A stretch of 64,000 bases of DNA from Hymenopus coronatus (lineage: Eukaryota; Arthropoda; Insecta; Mantodea; Hymenopodidae), in assembly GCA_030762935.1 (NCBI GenBank), contig CM060898.1:98711281-98775280 (forward strand), written 5' to 3'. Under the pieces are notes generated by a model. That model saw only the letters and a list, made by a program, of their open reading frames with translations. It did no database searches and was not told where the DNA came from. The position numbers and the translations under genes are program-made. Shown one piece after another: positions 1 to 11,048 of the stretch. Position 1 is the first letter of the stretch. Every line of letters begins with the position of its first letter.

Positions 1-178
1 TATCAATTTAGCAGGTGTACTCCCTTATTTCCCTTTACTTACAAGGAGGCAAGTAATAAGACCCTTTCTGCTAATTCTTTCTCGATTAGTATTAAGTAAA
101 TAGTAAAATGATATTTAACAATAATTTACTGTAGAGATGTAGAGAAAGTCATATGAATGGAACACATCAAATTTTTTT
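1..178 (+). repeat. Repeat A fragment, 3' end
   Basis: This stretch matches the distal end of the unclassified ~0.9 kb family seen many times in the window (best copies near 20038-22640, 38855-39695 and 47952-48808). The shared landmarks are the 'tactcccttattt' block, 'acttacaaggaggcaag' and the closing 'gagaaagtca...gaacacatca' followed by a T-run. It is cut by the window edge, so its 5' part cannot be judged. Confidence 0.7.
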
Positions 179-337
179 ATCTTTTGGTTCCATTTATATG
201 CCATCACTAACATATAGGTCATTTCGGCAGATTTGCTTTTGCAACAATTGCTCTTGGCGATGGTGTTCACTCATTTTACTGTTTTCTTTGGTTTATTTTT
301 TTTAGGTGTACATGCACACATTCACACTCTCATCAAT

Positions 338-470
338 ACTTCTGGACTCTGGGGAGGCTAGAGAATAATGTTGGTTAGAGAAAAATCCCCCTTTTAAGCG
401 AACGTGGGACCCCTTGCACAACAGGCAGGTGCTCTACTGACTGAGCTACAGAGGCAGCTGTTTTTAACTT
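338..470 (-). mobile_element. tRNA-derived SINE (family D)
   Basis: Read on the minus strand, the block opens with a tRNA-like head. It has an A-box-like 'tagctcagtcagtagagc' and a weaker B-box-like segment ending in 'ccacgttcg', followed by a non-tRNA body. It lies 5' of an EXOSC6 exon, inside the preceding intron. The head is not a credible tRNA gene because the acceptor stem does not close. Confidence 0.55.
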
Positions 471-564
471 ATACAGCTTTGTATTCTTATTCAATTCTTT
501 ACCTTATTTTTGCAGTTTTTAATTTTCCTACTTATAACATATAATTTTTCTCTGTTTGTTGCAG

Positions 565-711
565 CATGAGTTCCCAAACTTTCAAGTTGATGTTTATGCA
601 CTGGTTCTTGAAAATGATGGCTCCGCATTAGCTGCAGCAATTACCTGTGCTGGATTAGCTTTGGCAGATGCCAGTGTCCCAATGTATGACCTCGTAGTTG
701 CTTCTACTTTG
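565..711 (+). CDS. EXOSC6: EXOSC6 (MTR3) exosome subunit, penultimate exon
   Basis: This exon encodes 49 residues of the RNase PH-like fold of the exosome ring subunit MTR3, which with five other RNase PH-type subunits forms the hexameric barrel that threads RNA to the catalytic subunits in nucleus and cytoplasm. The diagnostic stretch is LVLENDGSALAAAI, then LALADASVPMYDLVV, matching the conserved 'LEDGGSALAAAL..ALADAGVEMYDLVVG' region of EXOSC6 as I remember the family. The acceptor is ttgttgcag before 565 and the donor gtatgt starts at 712. Both ends are phase 0. Upstream exons lie outside the window. MTR3-type subunits lack phosphorolytic activity, so a structural role is expected. Confidence 0.9.
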
Positions 712-2231
712 GTATGTAACTAGTATGTAAGAAATACTACATAATAATAATCCTGTAGGATAGAGCACTATAAAATTACAGTAATAAACATAAAAACACA
801 TTTCATTAGCCTTGACAACAAAATCTGTAGAAATTAGAAATTATAGTACACTGTTTTATTTGTAACTCCAAAATACAGCTGTACCTTCACTCAAAGGGCC
901 TTTACAACACATTACCATTGTCATAGCTGTGTATCATTCTTCTCCTTTAAACTTCTGATCCATTTACCGTATTTACCCAAATAAAAGAGGACCTCAAATG
1001 CAAGACAACTCCCTTTTTACAGAACTTAATTTTGGAACTTAGCAGATCATCTCTTTGAAAAGAGGACATATCTTAATTTTTATACACATATGAATAAGAT
1101 TTTCTATTTACATAGTATATCATTGTAAGCAGTTTTACATTATTCAAACATGTGCAGTTATTCTTGTAATGGGTGGAAGAGGAGAGAATGGAAATGTACC
1201 ACATGTGTGCAATAGGAGGTGACTTTAGCAATTCAGCGCACTGCAAGATGATGATGATGGATAATATTTTCTGTTTAGACAACATATTTAACATAATACA
1301 TTGTGGTAAAAGGTTGTTAAGTTATTCAAATTTATGCAGGAAAGGAGAGGTGAGAAATTGGTAACTAAACCTCTCTCTTTGTTTGACCATTGGCTCCCAA
1401 TACAACATTAGGCCCAACCACCAATATAAAAGGAAATCCTCTATTAGTCTTACAGAGAAATCTTTTTTCTAGTGAGAATGCTTACAATCCTCTGTTAACT
1501 GCTAACTTTACAGCATAAAATAAAGCACCCAGAAGCTGCCATATATGTCATACCTTGCAGTAATCTTTAGTCTTTATCACTTCCCTTAGACTTTGCCACT
1601 ATTGCACCCGTGGAATTTAAAACCTGCTTTTTCTTGCATGCAATTTGAAAACATGTATTATGAATGTAAGACGATCCCCCAGTTCTCAACATTTATATTT
1701 TGGAAAAAAAAAAAAAAAACATTGTGTTGTATTCGGATAAGTATGTTACTTGTCCTAACGAACTTATTAATGTTCCCTACTCTCATACCTGCCAACATTT
1801 TAACTCTTACTACGTCTTGTAATTTATCCCATTTTTCATTCCAGATACTATTGACCACAATTTTAACACTTCTATTTTACCCTCTATATGTCATTTTATT
1901 TCCCCACACAAAATACATCATTATGCAAGTGTGCAAGAACTCTTCTTCCAAAATGATCACAGTTATCTACATATTTATCATGTTCCCTATTTCCTTTTAC
2001 TATTTTATATAGATTTAAAGAGATATTGTTCTTTAAACTTGCCTAAACTTTCTGCTTCTAAAATCTTCCACTCTTGATTCCAAAATCTGTTGACATTGCT
2101 CTTTCCTTGATGCCAAATAACCTCCATTCCAATCCCTTCTAGCAGTTTTCCCATCTCCCTGTACCAACGCTCTCTTCCTATTCATCTCTTTGATACCTCA
2201 TACATTCTTTTATTACTTACTGACCTCCATA

Positions 2232-2510
2232 ATTGAAATTCAGTTCTATTTATAGCGGCACTTCAACTGCTATAGTCTGGGCATTCCATTCTGTATTGAA
2301 TATGAAAGACCAGAAATTTTGCACAGGCCCTCTTTATCAGACTCTTTTAAGTGCCATAAATGCACATCATGGGATCACAGATTTTACTTCCCTTCTGAAG
2401 GAAGCCATGCTAAGATTTTTATGCTGAAAAAATCCATCAACCTCCATTGAATTTGAACCTGTGGCCTGGAAACTAGAGGCCAGCATGGAACTCCTAAACC
2501 ATCAAGAATG
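2232..2510 (-). mobile_element. SINE A, near full length
   Basis: Read on the minus strand this copy has a tRNA-like head with a B-box-like 'aggttcaaat', then the core 'aaaatcttagcatggcttcctt', 'gaagggaagtaaa', 'tttatggca' and the tail region 'tctttcatattcaatacagaatgg'. The same order is seen at 33157-33372 and 44716-45015. It sits in the last EXOSC6 intron. Confidence 0.75.
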
Positions 2511-2930
2511 ACATGCCGTTTTCTAGTTTTAAACATCTGTGCCAATATTTCAAAATTTCCTCCACTATTAAATCTTCCTTAGTTCTACCAACTTGCTCCT
2601 CATGGTGAGCATTTTGGTAAACCCAGGACTTCTGTACAAAACATCCTGTGTACCATTTAACCATCCCTTTGACTTTCCCCAAATTCTGTTATCATCATTA
2701 GAAATTGTGATAAATGTTATAAATTGCGATAGTTTTGGTATGCTGCTGAGGAATATTCTTGGCAGCATTACATCTTTTATCAAATGGAATCCCTTTCTTG
2801 CATTGCATGACACTACAACATGGTATTAACAACACAAACTATGAAAGGTACTGCAAAATTTATAACACAATTTTTGGTAAAATTAATCATAAAATGTTTA
2901 TCCTGACTTTGTGACAGTGATGTGTTTTAA

Positions 2931-3005
2931 CAATTGAGAGTTAGTTGAGTCGATTTTGTAACACTGATGTAGTGTTACAAAATCGACTCAACTAACTTTC
3001 AATTC
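2931..3005. repeat. Perfect-arm hairpin in EXOSC6 intron
   Basis: Two 35-base arms (2931-2965 and 2971-3005) are reverse complements at 33 of 35 positions, with a 5-base loop. The central part reads 'gagtcgattttgtaacact' against its complement. It could be a short foldback/MITE or a source of hairpin RNA. No mature product can be assigned. Confidence 0.8.
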
Positions 3006-3181
3006 ATAAAATGTTTGCTTCTCTAATTGAATTCTATGTGCTGAGAGTATTCTAACTCCTACCATCCATTAGAGAACATTGTATTTGAAAATCAAAAATC
3101 AAGATTACATTCATGATCCTACCCTTATTCAACCCATAGTACATTTAATGTATCACTTAATGAAAACATTCTCTGATCCAG

Positions 3182-3505
3182 GGTGTGCATGGAGATTTAG
3201 TGCTGGTTGACCCAAGCAGCGAAGAAGAGGCATTGTGCAACACTGCTCCACCAAAAAATGAACCAAATGGCAATCATGGAATGATAACAGCTGCATTTTT
3301 GTCAGCCCACAATCAAGTGTCTGAATTTGCAATATCTGGTGCACTCGACTTAGTATGTGTGACATCATCACTGAAAACACTAACTGACATTTGTGATGTG
3401 ATATATCCTGTTTCTCAGCTTTGCCTGCAGAAAAGTGTAGCAAAGAGTATTAAAAAGAAAAAAGATGCCAGGCTAGATCTTAGCAGTGATAAAATTGCAT
3501 GTTAA
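3182..3505 (+). CDS. EXOSC6: EXOSC6 (MTR3) exosome subunit, terminal exon
   Basis: The exon starts after ctgatccag at 3182 and encodes 107 residues ending in TAA at 3503-3505. It continues the MTR3 fold in phase 0: 'GVHGDLVLVDPS' is followed by a region resembling the 'LLDPTRLEEE..ALMPVLNQV' part of human EXOSC6. Here that is DPSSEEEALCN and then AAFLSAHNQVSEF. A helix with DVIYPVSQLCLQKSV matches the 'LYPVLQQSLV' helix. It ends in a basic lysine run (KSIKKKKDAR), comparable to the basic end of the human protein. The reading frame is uninterrupted, so the gene looks functional. Confidence 0.9.
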   Translation, partial: GVHGDLVLVDPSSEEEALCNTAPPKNEPNGNHGMITAAFLSAHNQVSEFAISGALDLVCVTSSLKTLTDICDVIYPVSQLCLQKSVAKSIKKKKDARLDLSSDKIAC

Positions 3506-3528
3506 CTAGAATTTGAACACCTGTATTT

Positions 3529-3534
3529 AATAAA
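3529..3534 (+). promoter_or_regulatory. EXOSC6 polyadenylation signal
   Basis: A canonical AATAAA lies 24 bases after the EXOSC6 stop codon, where an animal 3' end signal is expected. Confidence 0.7.
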
Positions 3535-3751
3535 GTATTCAATGCAAACATAATTTAAAACCACAGTTGTTATATAATGTGCAATTAATCAACAATTCAC
3601 ATGCTTTTTAAAAATATTTTTATAAAGTTGCCAAGTGTCACGTGTGATAATAAATGCAATTATATTATAAAATTAAAGATGTTTCATCTCCGTACCTTTC
3701 CTATTTTGAATTCAATGTCAAATGATTTACAGACAGAGAATAAATGTGTCT

Positions 3752-4120
3752 ATTTTTACTTTCTCTTCTGTGTACAATGCTAGGTAGAGAAGGTAATTGT
3801 ATTCCACTGAATAATTTGATGTTGAGACTTCACCTATATATTTTCAAGTCTCCTGAATCCAAGAAAAAAATCCCCGTGTGCAGCATAACTCAAAAATAGA
3901 ATGTAGAAAATAGAATTTTTCAAAAATCTTGAACTTCCCAAAAATGGCCATACTATTTTGATTAAAATGCCATATGCTTAAGATATTTTAAAGACAAATT
4001 TTCTGGAAATACACTCTGAAGTCCTCTTCACTCTGAATGATTTTTGAATTACTGATAAACCAAAAGAGATGGACAGAATCTTATTAGAGAAACAAAGTCT
4101 TAAAGTACAAGTGTGTCCTT
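3752..4120 (+). repeat. Repeat A fragment, 5' part
   Basis: It starts with the family's opening 'ttttactttctct', then 'gtagagaaggta', 'cagcataactcaaaaat', 'aatggccatactattttgattaaaatg' and 'aaccaaaagagatgg' in family order, but lacks the distal half. It lies directly after EXOSC6. Confidence 0.65.
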
Positions 4121-5555
4121 TTTTTTTTTTTTTTTTTGAGGGGTAGAGCTGATCAGTTTCAAAATATAATAAATATAATAGCTAAATATGGTGTGTCTAA
4201 ACATGATTATAATTATTCTTCATCCAGCCTTACTTCACGGGTAATGTAAACAAGAGCAACAGGTTACAATGTCAATTGGTTGCTGATGTTTTCCATCACA
4301 AAATAGTTCCTCTTAAATTTCCAAGTGAGTACAGAAATGTTTATTACAGTGTGCAATGTTGTCTAAATAATATAATATGAATGATAAAGAAACAAAATTT
4401 ACTGATCATTTAATCATTATTTCTTTATGTAACAATGTGTATACATTATGTAGTTCATATCTAATGGTTGCTTCTAGTCCACAAGTAATGGTGGAAACAT
4501 GTAGTACCAGTGTAGTGAAACATAAGCAAGGAAAGAATTATTCCTAGTGTATATATAATAAGTTTTGTGAAAAGTACCTTAGCTTTTCATCAAACAATGT
4601 TCTTAGCTTAAAGGTAGAATTTACTGGTGTTTCCAAAAGCAGCATAAAATGTGCAAAACTTTTAAATTAGTCTGAGGTGCGACATCTTGTGCCAGCAGCT
4701 TTACAAGTGACAGCTGAAAATGCAGTGAATGTGTGTCACACTTTGTTCGAGAAAAGCAAACAGAGAGAATTGGAGGGAATGATACACATTGTCATTGGCC
4801 CAATAATTATCACTCTCTGTAATGATTGAGACAGTTCGATTGCAACTGCAGCAAATGACTCATATCTTGGAGTTCCATCTCCAGATTAGCTCTTCTGGTA
4901 GGTCACTGCATTATGGCATTATATTAAAGAAATTGCAGTGTATGGTTGTGCATATGTGAATGCTAAAATTTGCATACAAAAAATTGGAGTGATGTAAGTA
5001 TGCAATACTTCAGCAAACTGTATTTTATTTTATGGAGAGTTTACATTTGCTACTGAATATATAACGTCTTGCCTACCTGTTTTATTGTGTTTTATTTATT
5101 ATGCATTTAACAGAATTAATCATCTATAATCAGTGAAAGTAGGTAACTATTTCTTTTCCTGTCAAACTTAGGTACGTGGTTTTATAATTGTATGGCAAAT
5201 GAACCAGCTTATACCACATGATGTGAGCTCATGAGTTCGTGGAAGAATACATTCTGATTTGTTTACATCCCCAGTGAAGTAAGGATGGACGGATAATTAA
5301 ATTTCTAAAAGCCTATAGTCAAAAGTTAGTGTTTATGATCTCAAAGCAAGTAACTGATATGATCATAAAAGTAAGACCAGAAAGATATGCTAAAGGTTGC
5401 TCATTTCAGCTTTCATTTTCACTTTTGAAAGAAAACCCAGACAATATATGAAAAATGAAATGTTAAGAGAGAACTAGTAGTAATGTGGAAGACAAGAAAA
5501 ATAATTTAGTTTGATGCAACACCTGAATACAATATAAGAAGAGCAAAGAGTATTG
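4121..5555. other. Intergenic, nothing recognised
   Basis: AT-rich sequence between EXOSC6 and a LINE remnant. I see a T-run at 4120-4136 but no gene, tRNA or clear repeat family. Confidence 0.5.
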
Positions 5556-5559
5556 GGGA

Positions 5560-6027
5560 GGCCTAGGCTTCTCAGATTATAGATGGTTGTATCTTCATAA
5601 GTTCTTGGATGACAAATTTAATACACAAGGAATGTGGAATATTTTGTGATCTATCAAAGGCATTTGACTGTGTTAATCATGAAATACTTCTATCAAAATT
5701 ATAGTATTAGGGGCAAAAGAGGATCGATGGACCCCATGTTGCAGATTTATGGCATGTAAAAGAACCTCAAGCCTGAGAAAGATGCCTCTGAGCAAAATTA
5801 AGCAGTCTTTCACATCCAGTTTAGAATGGGAAGCTGAGAACCATAACAGTTAAAGATCATCCATAAATAAAATTCCATTCCCATTTCAATGGATTACGTC
5901 TTACTTATCAAAAAGAAACCAAAATTGCTAATAAATGCTTCAAATAATAGCAATGCATATTCTGAATGATCTGAAATAATGCATGGTATCCCATAAGGTT
6001 CTATTCTGGGTCACTTATTATTTTTAG
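5560..6027 (+). pseudogene. LINE-1 reverse transcriptase remnant, first part
   Basis: Degenerate non-LTR retrotransposon RT. At about 5640 it reads FCDLSKAFDCVNHEILLSKL, the conserved finger/palm region with the first catalytic Asp (KAFD). After a SINE insertion (5712-5885) the frame resumes and reaches GSILGHLLFLV at 6027, where a Tigger transposon breaks it. The rest of the RT continues at 8947. In-frame stops make it inactive. Jockey- or CR1-type clades are likely, but I cannot separate them here. Confidence 0.8.
5712..5885 (+). mobile_element. SINE A, 5'-truncated, inside LINE-1
   Basis: It carries the SINE A body ('ggcatgtaaaagaacctcaagcctg', 'gcctctgagcaaaattaagc', 'gaatgggaagctgagaacc', 'catccataaat') but no tRNA head. 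It interrupts the LINE RT frame between 'LLSKL.YYG' and 'QWITSYLS', so it is younger than the LINE. Confidence 0.75.
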
Positions 6028-6229
6028 TAGAATCAAAGCTGGTTAATCTGAAGTGAAGGGACCAAGAAAAAAAAATTGAATTATTCAGAATTTCGAATTA
6101 CAAAAGTTTGATTTTTTAAAAATGTTTTTAATTAAAACAGGTCTAAATTAAATGAAATTATAGGAAGGACAACATTAGAGTATATACTTACAGATAATGA
6201 TAATTCCACTTACTGGAATTTTTTATCCC

Positions 6230-6445
6230 ACACCTACTTGAACCACCTTTTAATGCACTCATCAACGATTTTCAGGCCCTCTTGCTGTCTATTTTTTACT
6301 TTCATCACTGTTTGTAACTACACTGTTCAAAAATGTATCCTTAAACCTTTTTCCATTTCAGGGATGGCTACTGCCTTTTCAGCTAAAGTAAGAGTTTTGT
6401 AATTTTCACATATAGGTTCGGAGAGAGCCATTGCCGGCTCAGTTC
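6230..6445 (-). pseudogene. Tigger-A transposase remnant
   Basis: On the minus strand this reads NYKTLTLAEKAVAIPEMEKG, which resembles the N-terminal CENP-B-type helix-turn-helix start of Tigger/jerky transposases (typically 'LTLKEKVEVI.EVEKG'). A piece reading GLKIVDECIKRWF follows almost at once, implying a large internal deletion. It cannot encode an active enzyme. Confidence 0.5.
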
Positions 6446-6794
6446 ACTACTTAAACACACACTAATGCTTTTTATGTAACTATGTACATTGTTTAAAAAT
6501 ACTCACTTCACTTCATAGGCCAATATGTGATTGCAGGGAGACAGAATGGAAAGGTGTGCAATGTTCACAATGACAAGTGCCTTGGCTGGCAACAAGTTCC
6601 TAGAATTGTACAAAGAAGCCTGAGGAACCCACATTCCTTACCAGCAGGAGAGGGAATTGAAACTACAATATGGTGCATTTCCTGAAATTTAGCAAGGGAA
6701 GGGAATGGGACCACAGCACAGCACAATTCCTGGAATTTATCCAGCAAGTTTGACTAACCTATAATTTTTTCACTCACTCCCATTGAATATTATA

Positions 6795-8803
6795 CAGTTG
6801 AACCTGATTTATGTGTATATCAAGGGAACGAGGTAAGATTACTTGTAACTCAGAATTACAACTTGGATTGATAATGCATCATACTTATTACTTTAAAAAA
6901 AAAAAAGGCAATATAGTGGGCCTACATGTGCAATATTTTACAAACAACAAAGATACTTACAAAGAAAACATTATTTTGAACTTGGTCCTGCTTTAAAGAA
7001 ATGAGTTAATTTAGCTTGTTTCACTTTTCTTGCACTAGGTGCATAAACCTCATTTTGCAAACTTTTAATGAATTTAGAGCTTTTTCAGTACCACTTTTAG
7101 CACTGATGTAATGCCTACTCACATTTATTGCACTTAACACTTCACTCACCTTAGGTATTTCAAGATTTGAGTCGTCATCCACATTACTGTTAATGTCACT
7201 TGAAGCTGGTCCATTTTTTTGATCATGTTTTTGGCACATCAGCAATGACCTCATCCTGTAGTTCCCCACACACAGCTAGATTGACATTAAATGCACAAAG
7301 GTATCAAAATTTGCACCCTTCATCAGAGCTAGCTCATTTATAGGCTTATCACTACCAATATCAACACCAGATTTAATGAAGCAGTGTGGAGGATGACACC
7401 TGCTTCCAGGCTGCCAAAATAAATTACATGGCTTGTAGTAAGTTAATGGTGTGATTTTCATTTCCTGCATCAGTCATTCAATTTTTCTGTGATGAACTTT
7501 GAAATTTGCAATGATGCCCAAATCAAGTGGCTGTAGACGACTGGTACAGTTAGGAGGGAAAAATTCCTCTCAAATATTTTCCAAAATTATTTGAGGTGAA
7601 TGTGCTGTACATCGATCCATAAAAAGAAGGCTCTTCTGTTTCTTTTTCATTTTAACGTCCAGTTTCTTTAACCACTATTCCATTAAAAGCATAGTCATCC
7701 AAGACTTCCTACTGGATTCACATTCCATAGATTTTGTTTTCACACCCTTAAAACACCTCGGATTCTTGATTTTCCTACCAATGGCAAGAAGAACTATTAT
7801 GCAAATTTTACTTTTCTTCCCTCAATGGCATGAGTCACCTGTTTCAGCTAATGTCTTACTGGGAAGGAGATTGTAGAATAGGCGAGTCTCATCATAGTTG
7901 TAGATGTTTTGAGGCTGATAATCCCTTATGATTCCTGGTAGAACTTCTATCTTCCAGTGTTGAACCGTGATATCCACGTCATTCGACTTGCCGCAAATTG
8001 TTTTTTCTGTGATTCCATGACGATCTGTAAATCCTTGCAACTACCCTGATGAAGCCTTAAAATCAGCCATGATGTTCATTATTTTAGTTAAATCTAACGC
8101 TTTTGCATCCAGCCACTAATTGGAAGAGCTGCAGCCCGTTTCTGCTGAAACCATGTGAAAAGTGCCATTTCCAAATCAGCATATCTCCCTTCCTGCTGAT
8201 GGCTGCATTTTGTTGATTTGGCTCCCAATTTTAAAAACTCATCCAAAATAACATTTTTGTTACTGATGACTGTACATAGCGTGAAGTAAGCAATTCCTAA
8301 GTCGGAAGCAATTTTGGTTTTGCTTTTGTGTGGATTAAGCTCCACCTCTCCTATGAATTTCACTTTCTGATCTAGCGTATAACATTTTCTTTTTCTGTTC
8401 TCCATGGCTGATTAAAAGCAACTGAGAACTGAAAGGCAAACCACTGTGTAATAATAAACACCAGATACCAAACATTTATATCTTTACTTCTCGTTTGTTG
8501 CTGCATTGTCTTTTATTTCCAAGGCTGAAAGCTGCCCACTCAAGCTTGCGTCTTTGTCAACAGAGATAAGGAATACCCTCGAGTTTCTTTTAAGTTAGTG
8601 TTTGCCTTATGCTCATTATAATTACATAAACCTCAATTGCATTTCACTGAAATTTAATACGTATAACAGCGAATCATGTATAAATGCATTACATATAAAT
8701 AAGATTCTGTTAATAGGTTTCTAAATTGCATTTTGCTGGGACCTACAAAAATTTACATATAAATGTGAATTACTTACAATTGGGTTACGCATAAAACAGG
8801 TTG
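6795..8803 (-). mobile_element. Tigger-B, nested in Tigger-A
   Basis: The left end 'cagttgaacctgatttatgtg' and the reverse complement of the right end 'caacctgttttatgcgtaa' form imperfect inverted repeats of pogo type (a 4-base gap is needed). TA lies on each side (6793-6794, 8804-8805). The length of about 2.0 kb fits a Tigger that keeps most of its transposase region. Confidence 0.75.
7021..8405 (-). pseudogene. Tigger-B transposase (CENP-B/DDE type), degenerate
   Basis: On the minus strand the frame starts MENRKRKCYTLDQKVKFIGEV at 8405, the N-terminal CENP-B-like helix-turn-helix of Tigger transposases, continuing with KIASDLGIAYFTLCTVISNK and WFQQKRAAALPISG (CENP-B HTH domain). A DDE-domain piece, IYNYDETRLFYNLLPSKT, lies near 7870-7915 and includes the 'N.DE.G..Y...P' signature with its catalytic Asp. 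Further on are DGANFDT-like and C-terminal acidic pieces (7021-7269). Frameshifts and stops separate them, so it is dead. Confidence 0.8.
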
Positions 8804-8946
8804 TATCCAAATTATCTAAAAAAAATACTGATTTACAGAAGACTTTTTAACATTGCTTTGTATAGAAATGTCAAGGGACCATGCTAAAAGCTTGAATTAT
8901 TACAATGTTGAATAAAAAATGCTCGAATTAATCAAGTTTGACTGTA

Positions 8947-9945
8947 TATATAAATGATCTACCCGCAGTAATAAATAACAGTGCCTATCCAGTTCTTGTT
9001 ACGAATGACACAAGTATTATAATTAAAGAACACAATGTCAGTCAACTCCCAGATTCATATAATAAAATCTCCAATACACTAAATAATTGGTTTGAAAGTA
9101 ACAAAATTCACATACACTTTGAAGAAACTAATTACATTCATTTTTGTACAAAGCATATAAACACCATAGACCTAAGAATAGAATATGAAAATAATTAGAT
9201 TGCAGAAGCCTGTAATACAAACTATGATCAATCGTAACATGAATTGGAAACACCAGATTGATTTTATCTTACTGAAACTGAGCTCTGCATGTTTTGCAAT
9301 CTGATCTTTAATTCCGCTTATAAATAAGAGCATAGTAAAAACAGCTTATGCATATTTTCATTCATTGATGACCTATGGAATAATATTTTGGGAAATTCAG
9401 TAGACACTAAAAAAACTGTTGATTATGCAAAAAAAAAGGTAATAAGAATAATGGCAGGGGCAAGACTCACTGCAAACCACTTTTCAAAATGTTTGGAATT
9501 TTACAATTAGCCTGTGAATATACTCTAGTCATATATTCATTTGTAATAAATAACCCAGAAAAGTTTACAAAAAATGCAGATATTCCTAACAAAGAGACAG
9601 GACATAGACAACAAATAGTTTGCAGGCATTCCAAAAAGGGGTTTACTACAAAGGAATAGCTTTGTTTAATTCACTTCCCTTTCAAATAAAAGAATTACAA
9701 ATGAACAAAAACAAAGTAAGATTAGAATTAAAAAGATACCTTATTATTCACACCTATACAGAGGAGGATTCCATTCAATCAAAAAATACTGGTAAAAATG
9801 TAATATTGTAAATATAATAAACATGAATATTCTAAGAATGCATGCATTTTGTAAATTGTGCAAAACTGACACCTCTGAAAATTCATTGACAGAGTTATTA
9901 TTTGTAAATAAATGTATTAATAAATATAAATAAATGTAATTCTTG
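8947..9945 (+). pseudogene. LINE-1 remnant, second part to 3' end
   Basis: It resumes the RT directly after Tigger-A with YINDLPAVINN and NDTSIIIKEHN. The usual catalytic YADD is here TNDT, so the first Asp is lost. After several stops the C-terminus is recognisable as KGVYYKGIALFNSLPFQIKEL at 9635-9700, the common 'G..Y.GI.L.NSLP..IK.L' thumb/C-terminal motif of arthropod LINEs. The 3' end is an AT-rich tail near 9900-9945 with repeated 'aataaat'. Confidence 0.8.
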
Positions 9946-10070
9946 ACTTGATCTACATCCTAGAGTTTGAGCATAAAGTCTAATCTCAAAATAGGATCTA
10001 CAGATTGCAATGTTATGTATTTAGAATCTTTAGTGGTGTTTCCAAATGAGGAAAAATAATACTTTACCTT

Positions 10071-10096
10071 GGAAGAAGAAGAAGAAGAAGAAGAAG
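10071..10096 (+). repeat. (GAA)n microsatellite
   Basis: About eight GAA units, roughly 120 bases before the PPP1R42 start codon, so in its 5' UTR or promoter. Confidence 0.9.
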
Positions 10097-10215
10097 TGTT
10101 TGATAGGATGGGTAAGTAAACACCAGGTCCATGGTTGCTATGGCAACAGTTGTATCAATAGAAGTTGCACAGTGCTTAGTTGTAGGAATAAAAATTGTAT
10201 ATAGAAAGTGGCACA

Positions 10216-10347
10216 ATGGTAAAGCTAAACACATCATATATAGTCAAGAAAATGTGTAAAAGTTCTGGGCAAGATCCAGAAAATGAGAAAAAGAAATTAA
10301 AGAAACTAACACATTTGCGATTGCAGGATAATTTTATTGATTCAATT
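10216..10347 (+). CDS. PPP1R42: PPP1R42, exon 1 (start)
   Basis: PPP1R42 (LRRC67/TLRR) is a leucine-rich-repeat protein that binds protein phosphatase 1 and is found at the manchette, centrosome and basal body in testis and ciliated cells. I chose ATG at 10216 because it gives MVKL, like MVRL in the vertebrate protein; an upstream in-frame ATG is absent. The 44 codons run to a gtaagt donor at 10348 (phase 0), with LTHLRLQDNFIDSI as the first LRR. All seven exons (10216-10347, 25005-25171, 29203-29341, 29426-29660, 32348-32470, 32552-32686, 38045-38214) join in frame to 1101 bases, 366 residues, slightly longer than human. Introns of 14.7, 4.0, 0.08, 2.7, 0.08 and 5.4 kb separate them. Confidence 0.88.
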
Positions 10348-10675
10348 GTAAGTATATTTTATGTTTATAGCTGTTTTTGATAGCACAGTTTAAAAATTGA
10401 GTATATAGAAACCACATAGCAAATATTAATAAAATAATAATGTTAATAAGTTATAAGTGATAACCTTAGTATTTGAAGATTCAGGGGCAGAGTGATGTTT
10501 GTCACTATTCAGTAAAATATGAAGTAACTGCCATTTTATGTTCATAAATAGTACTGCCTTCCTATAAATAGCTAGGCTGAAATATGCCATTAGTCCAGAA
10601 ATAATATCTTACATTTCTAATATAGCTTTATAATTCTGAAAGCTATGTCCTCATAATTATAAATCACTAACATCT

Positions 10676-11048
10676 GAATTTTTACTTTCTCTACACATAC
10701 TATGTGCATAGTGTATAGAGGAAATATTGTATTCCACCCAAAAATTAGATACAGAGTTTTCACAGGAAATATATGTTTTGGGGTCCCCTGAGTCCAAAAA
10801 AAATTTTTTTAGAAAAAAATCAATGTGTGTGTGTTTGTGTGTCTGTGGACAGCATAGTTCAACAACTAAAAGACCATTAAATACCAAACTTGGTATTTAA
10901 GTTAAGTATATCTTCCAAGGATGTGACATAAAGATTTTCAAGAAAATCCTCCCATCCCAAACTACCCTTCACATGGAAAATTTTTAACAATTTTGTTTTT
11001 CTCAAAAATGAATAACAATTTGGATTAAAATACTGTATGTTAAAGCTG
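10676..11048 (+). repeat. Repeat A, 5' half of an interrupted copy
   Basis: It opens 'tttttactttctctacacatac' and proceeds through 'ggggtcccctgagtccaaaaaa', a short GT run, 'accaaacttggtatttaag' and 'tggattaaaatactgtatgttaaagctgt'. There the family order stops and resumes at about 12405. The 1.36 kb between is probably an insertion. Confidence 0.75.

Larger units (their letters stand above)
712..3181 (+). other. Last intron of EXOSC6
   Basis: The intron runs from gtatgt to ctgatccag. Apart from a minus-strand SINE (2232-2510) and a strong hairpin (2931-3005), I see no coding sequence. Open frames at 1593-2012 are low-complexity and not protein-like. Confidence 0.8.
6030..8944 (-). mobile_element. 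Tigger-A (pogo-type DNA transposon), inserted in LINE-1
   Basis: The boundaries come from the host frame. Removing 6030-8946 leaves one TA and rejoins the RT frame as LLFLV|YINDLP without loss. The left end 'gaatcaaagctggttaat' and the reverse complement of the right end 'cagtcaaacttgattaat' are similar terminal inverted repeats, and the target site is TA on both sides (6028-6029, 8945-8946), as expected for pogo/Tigger. The interior retains only the transposase N-terminus and a short later fragment, and a second Tigger is nested inside. Confidence 0.85.

Noticed and set aside
1593..2012. 139-codon open frame in EXOSC6 intron
   Set aside because: Composition is Phe/Leu/Ile-rich from T-rich DNA and contains a poly-Lys run from an A-run. 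No motif and no splice context.
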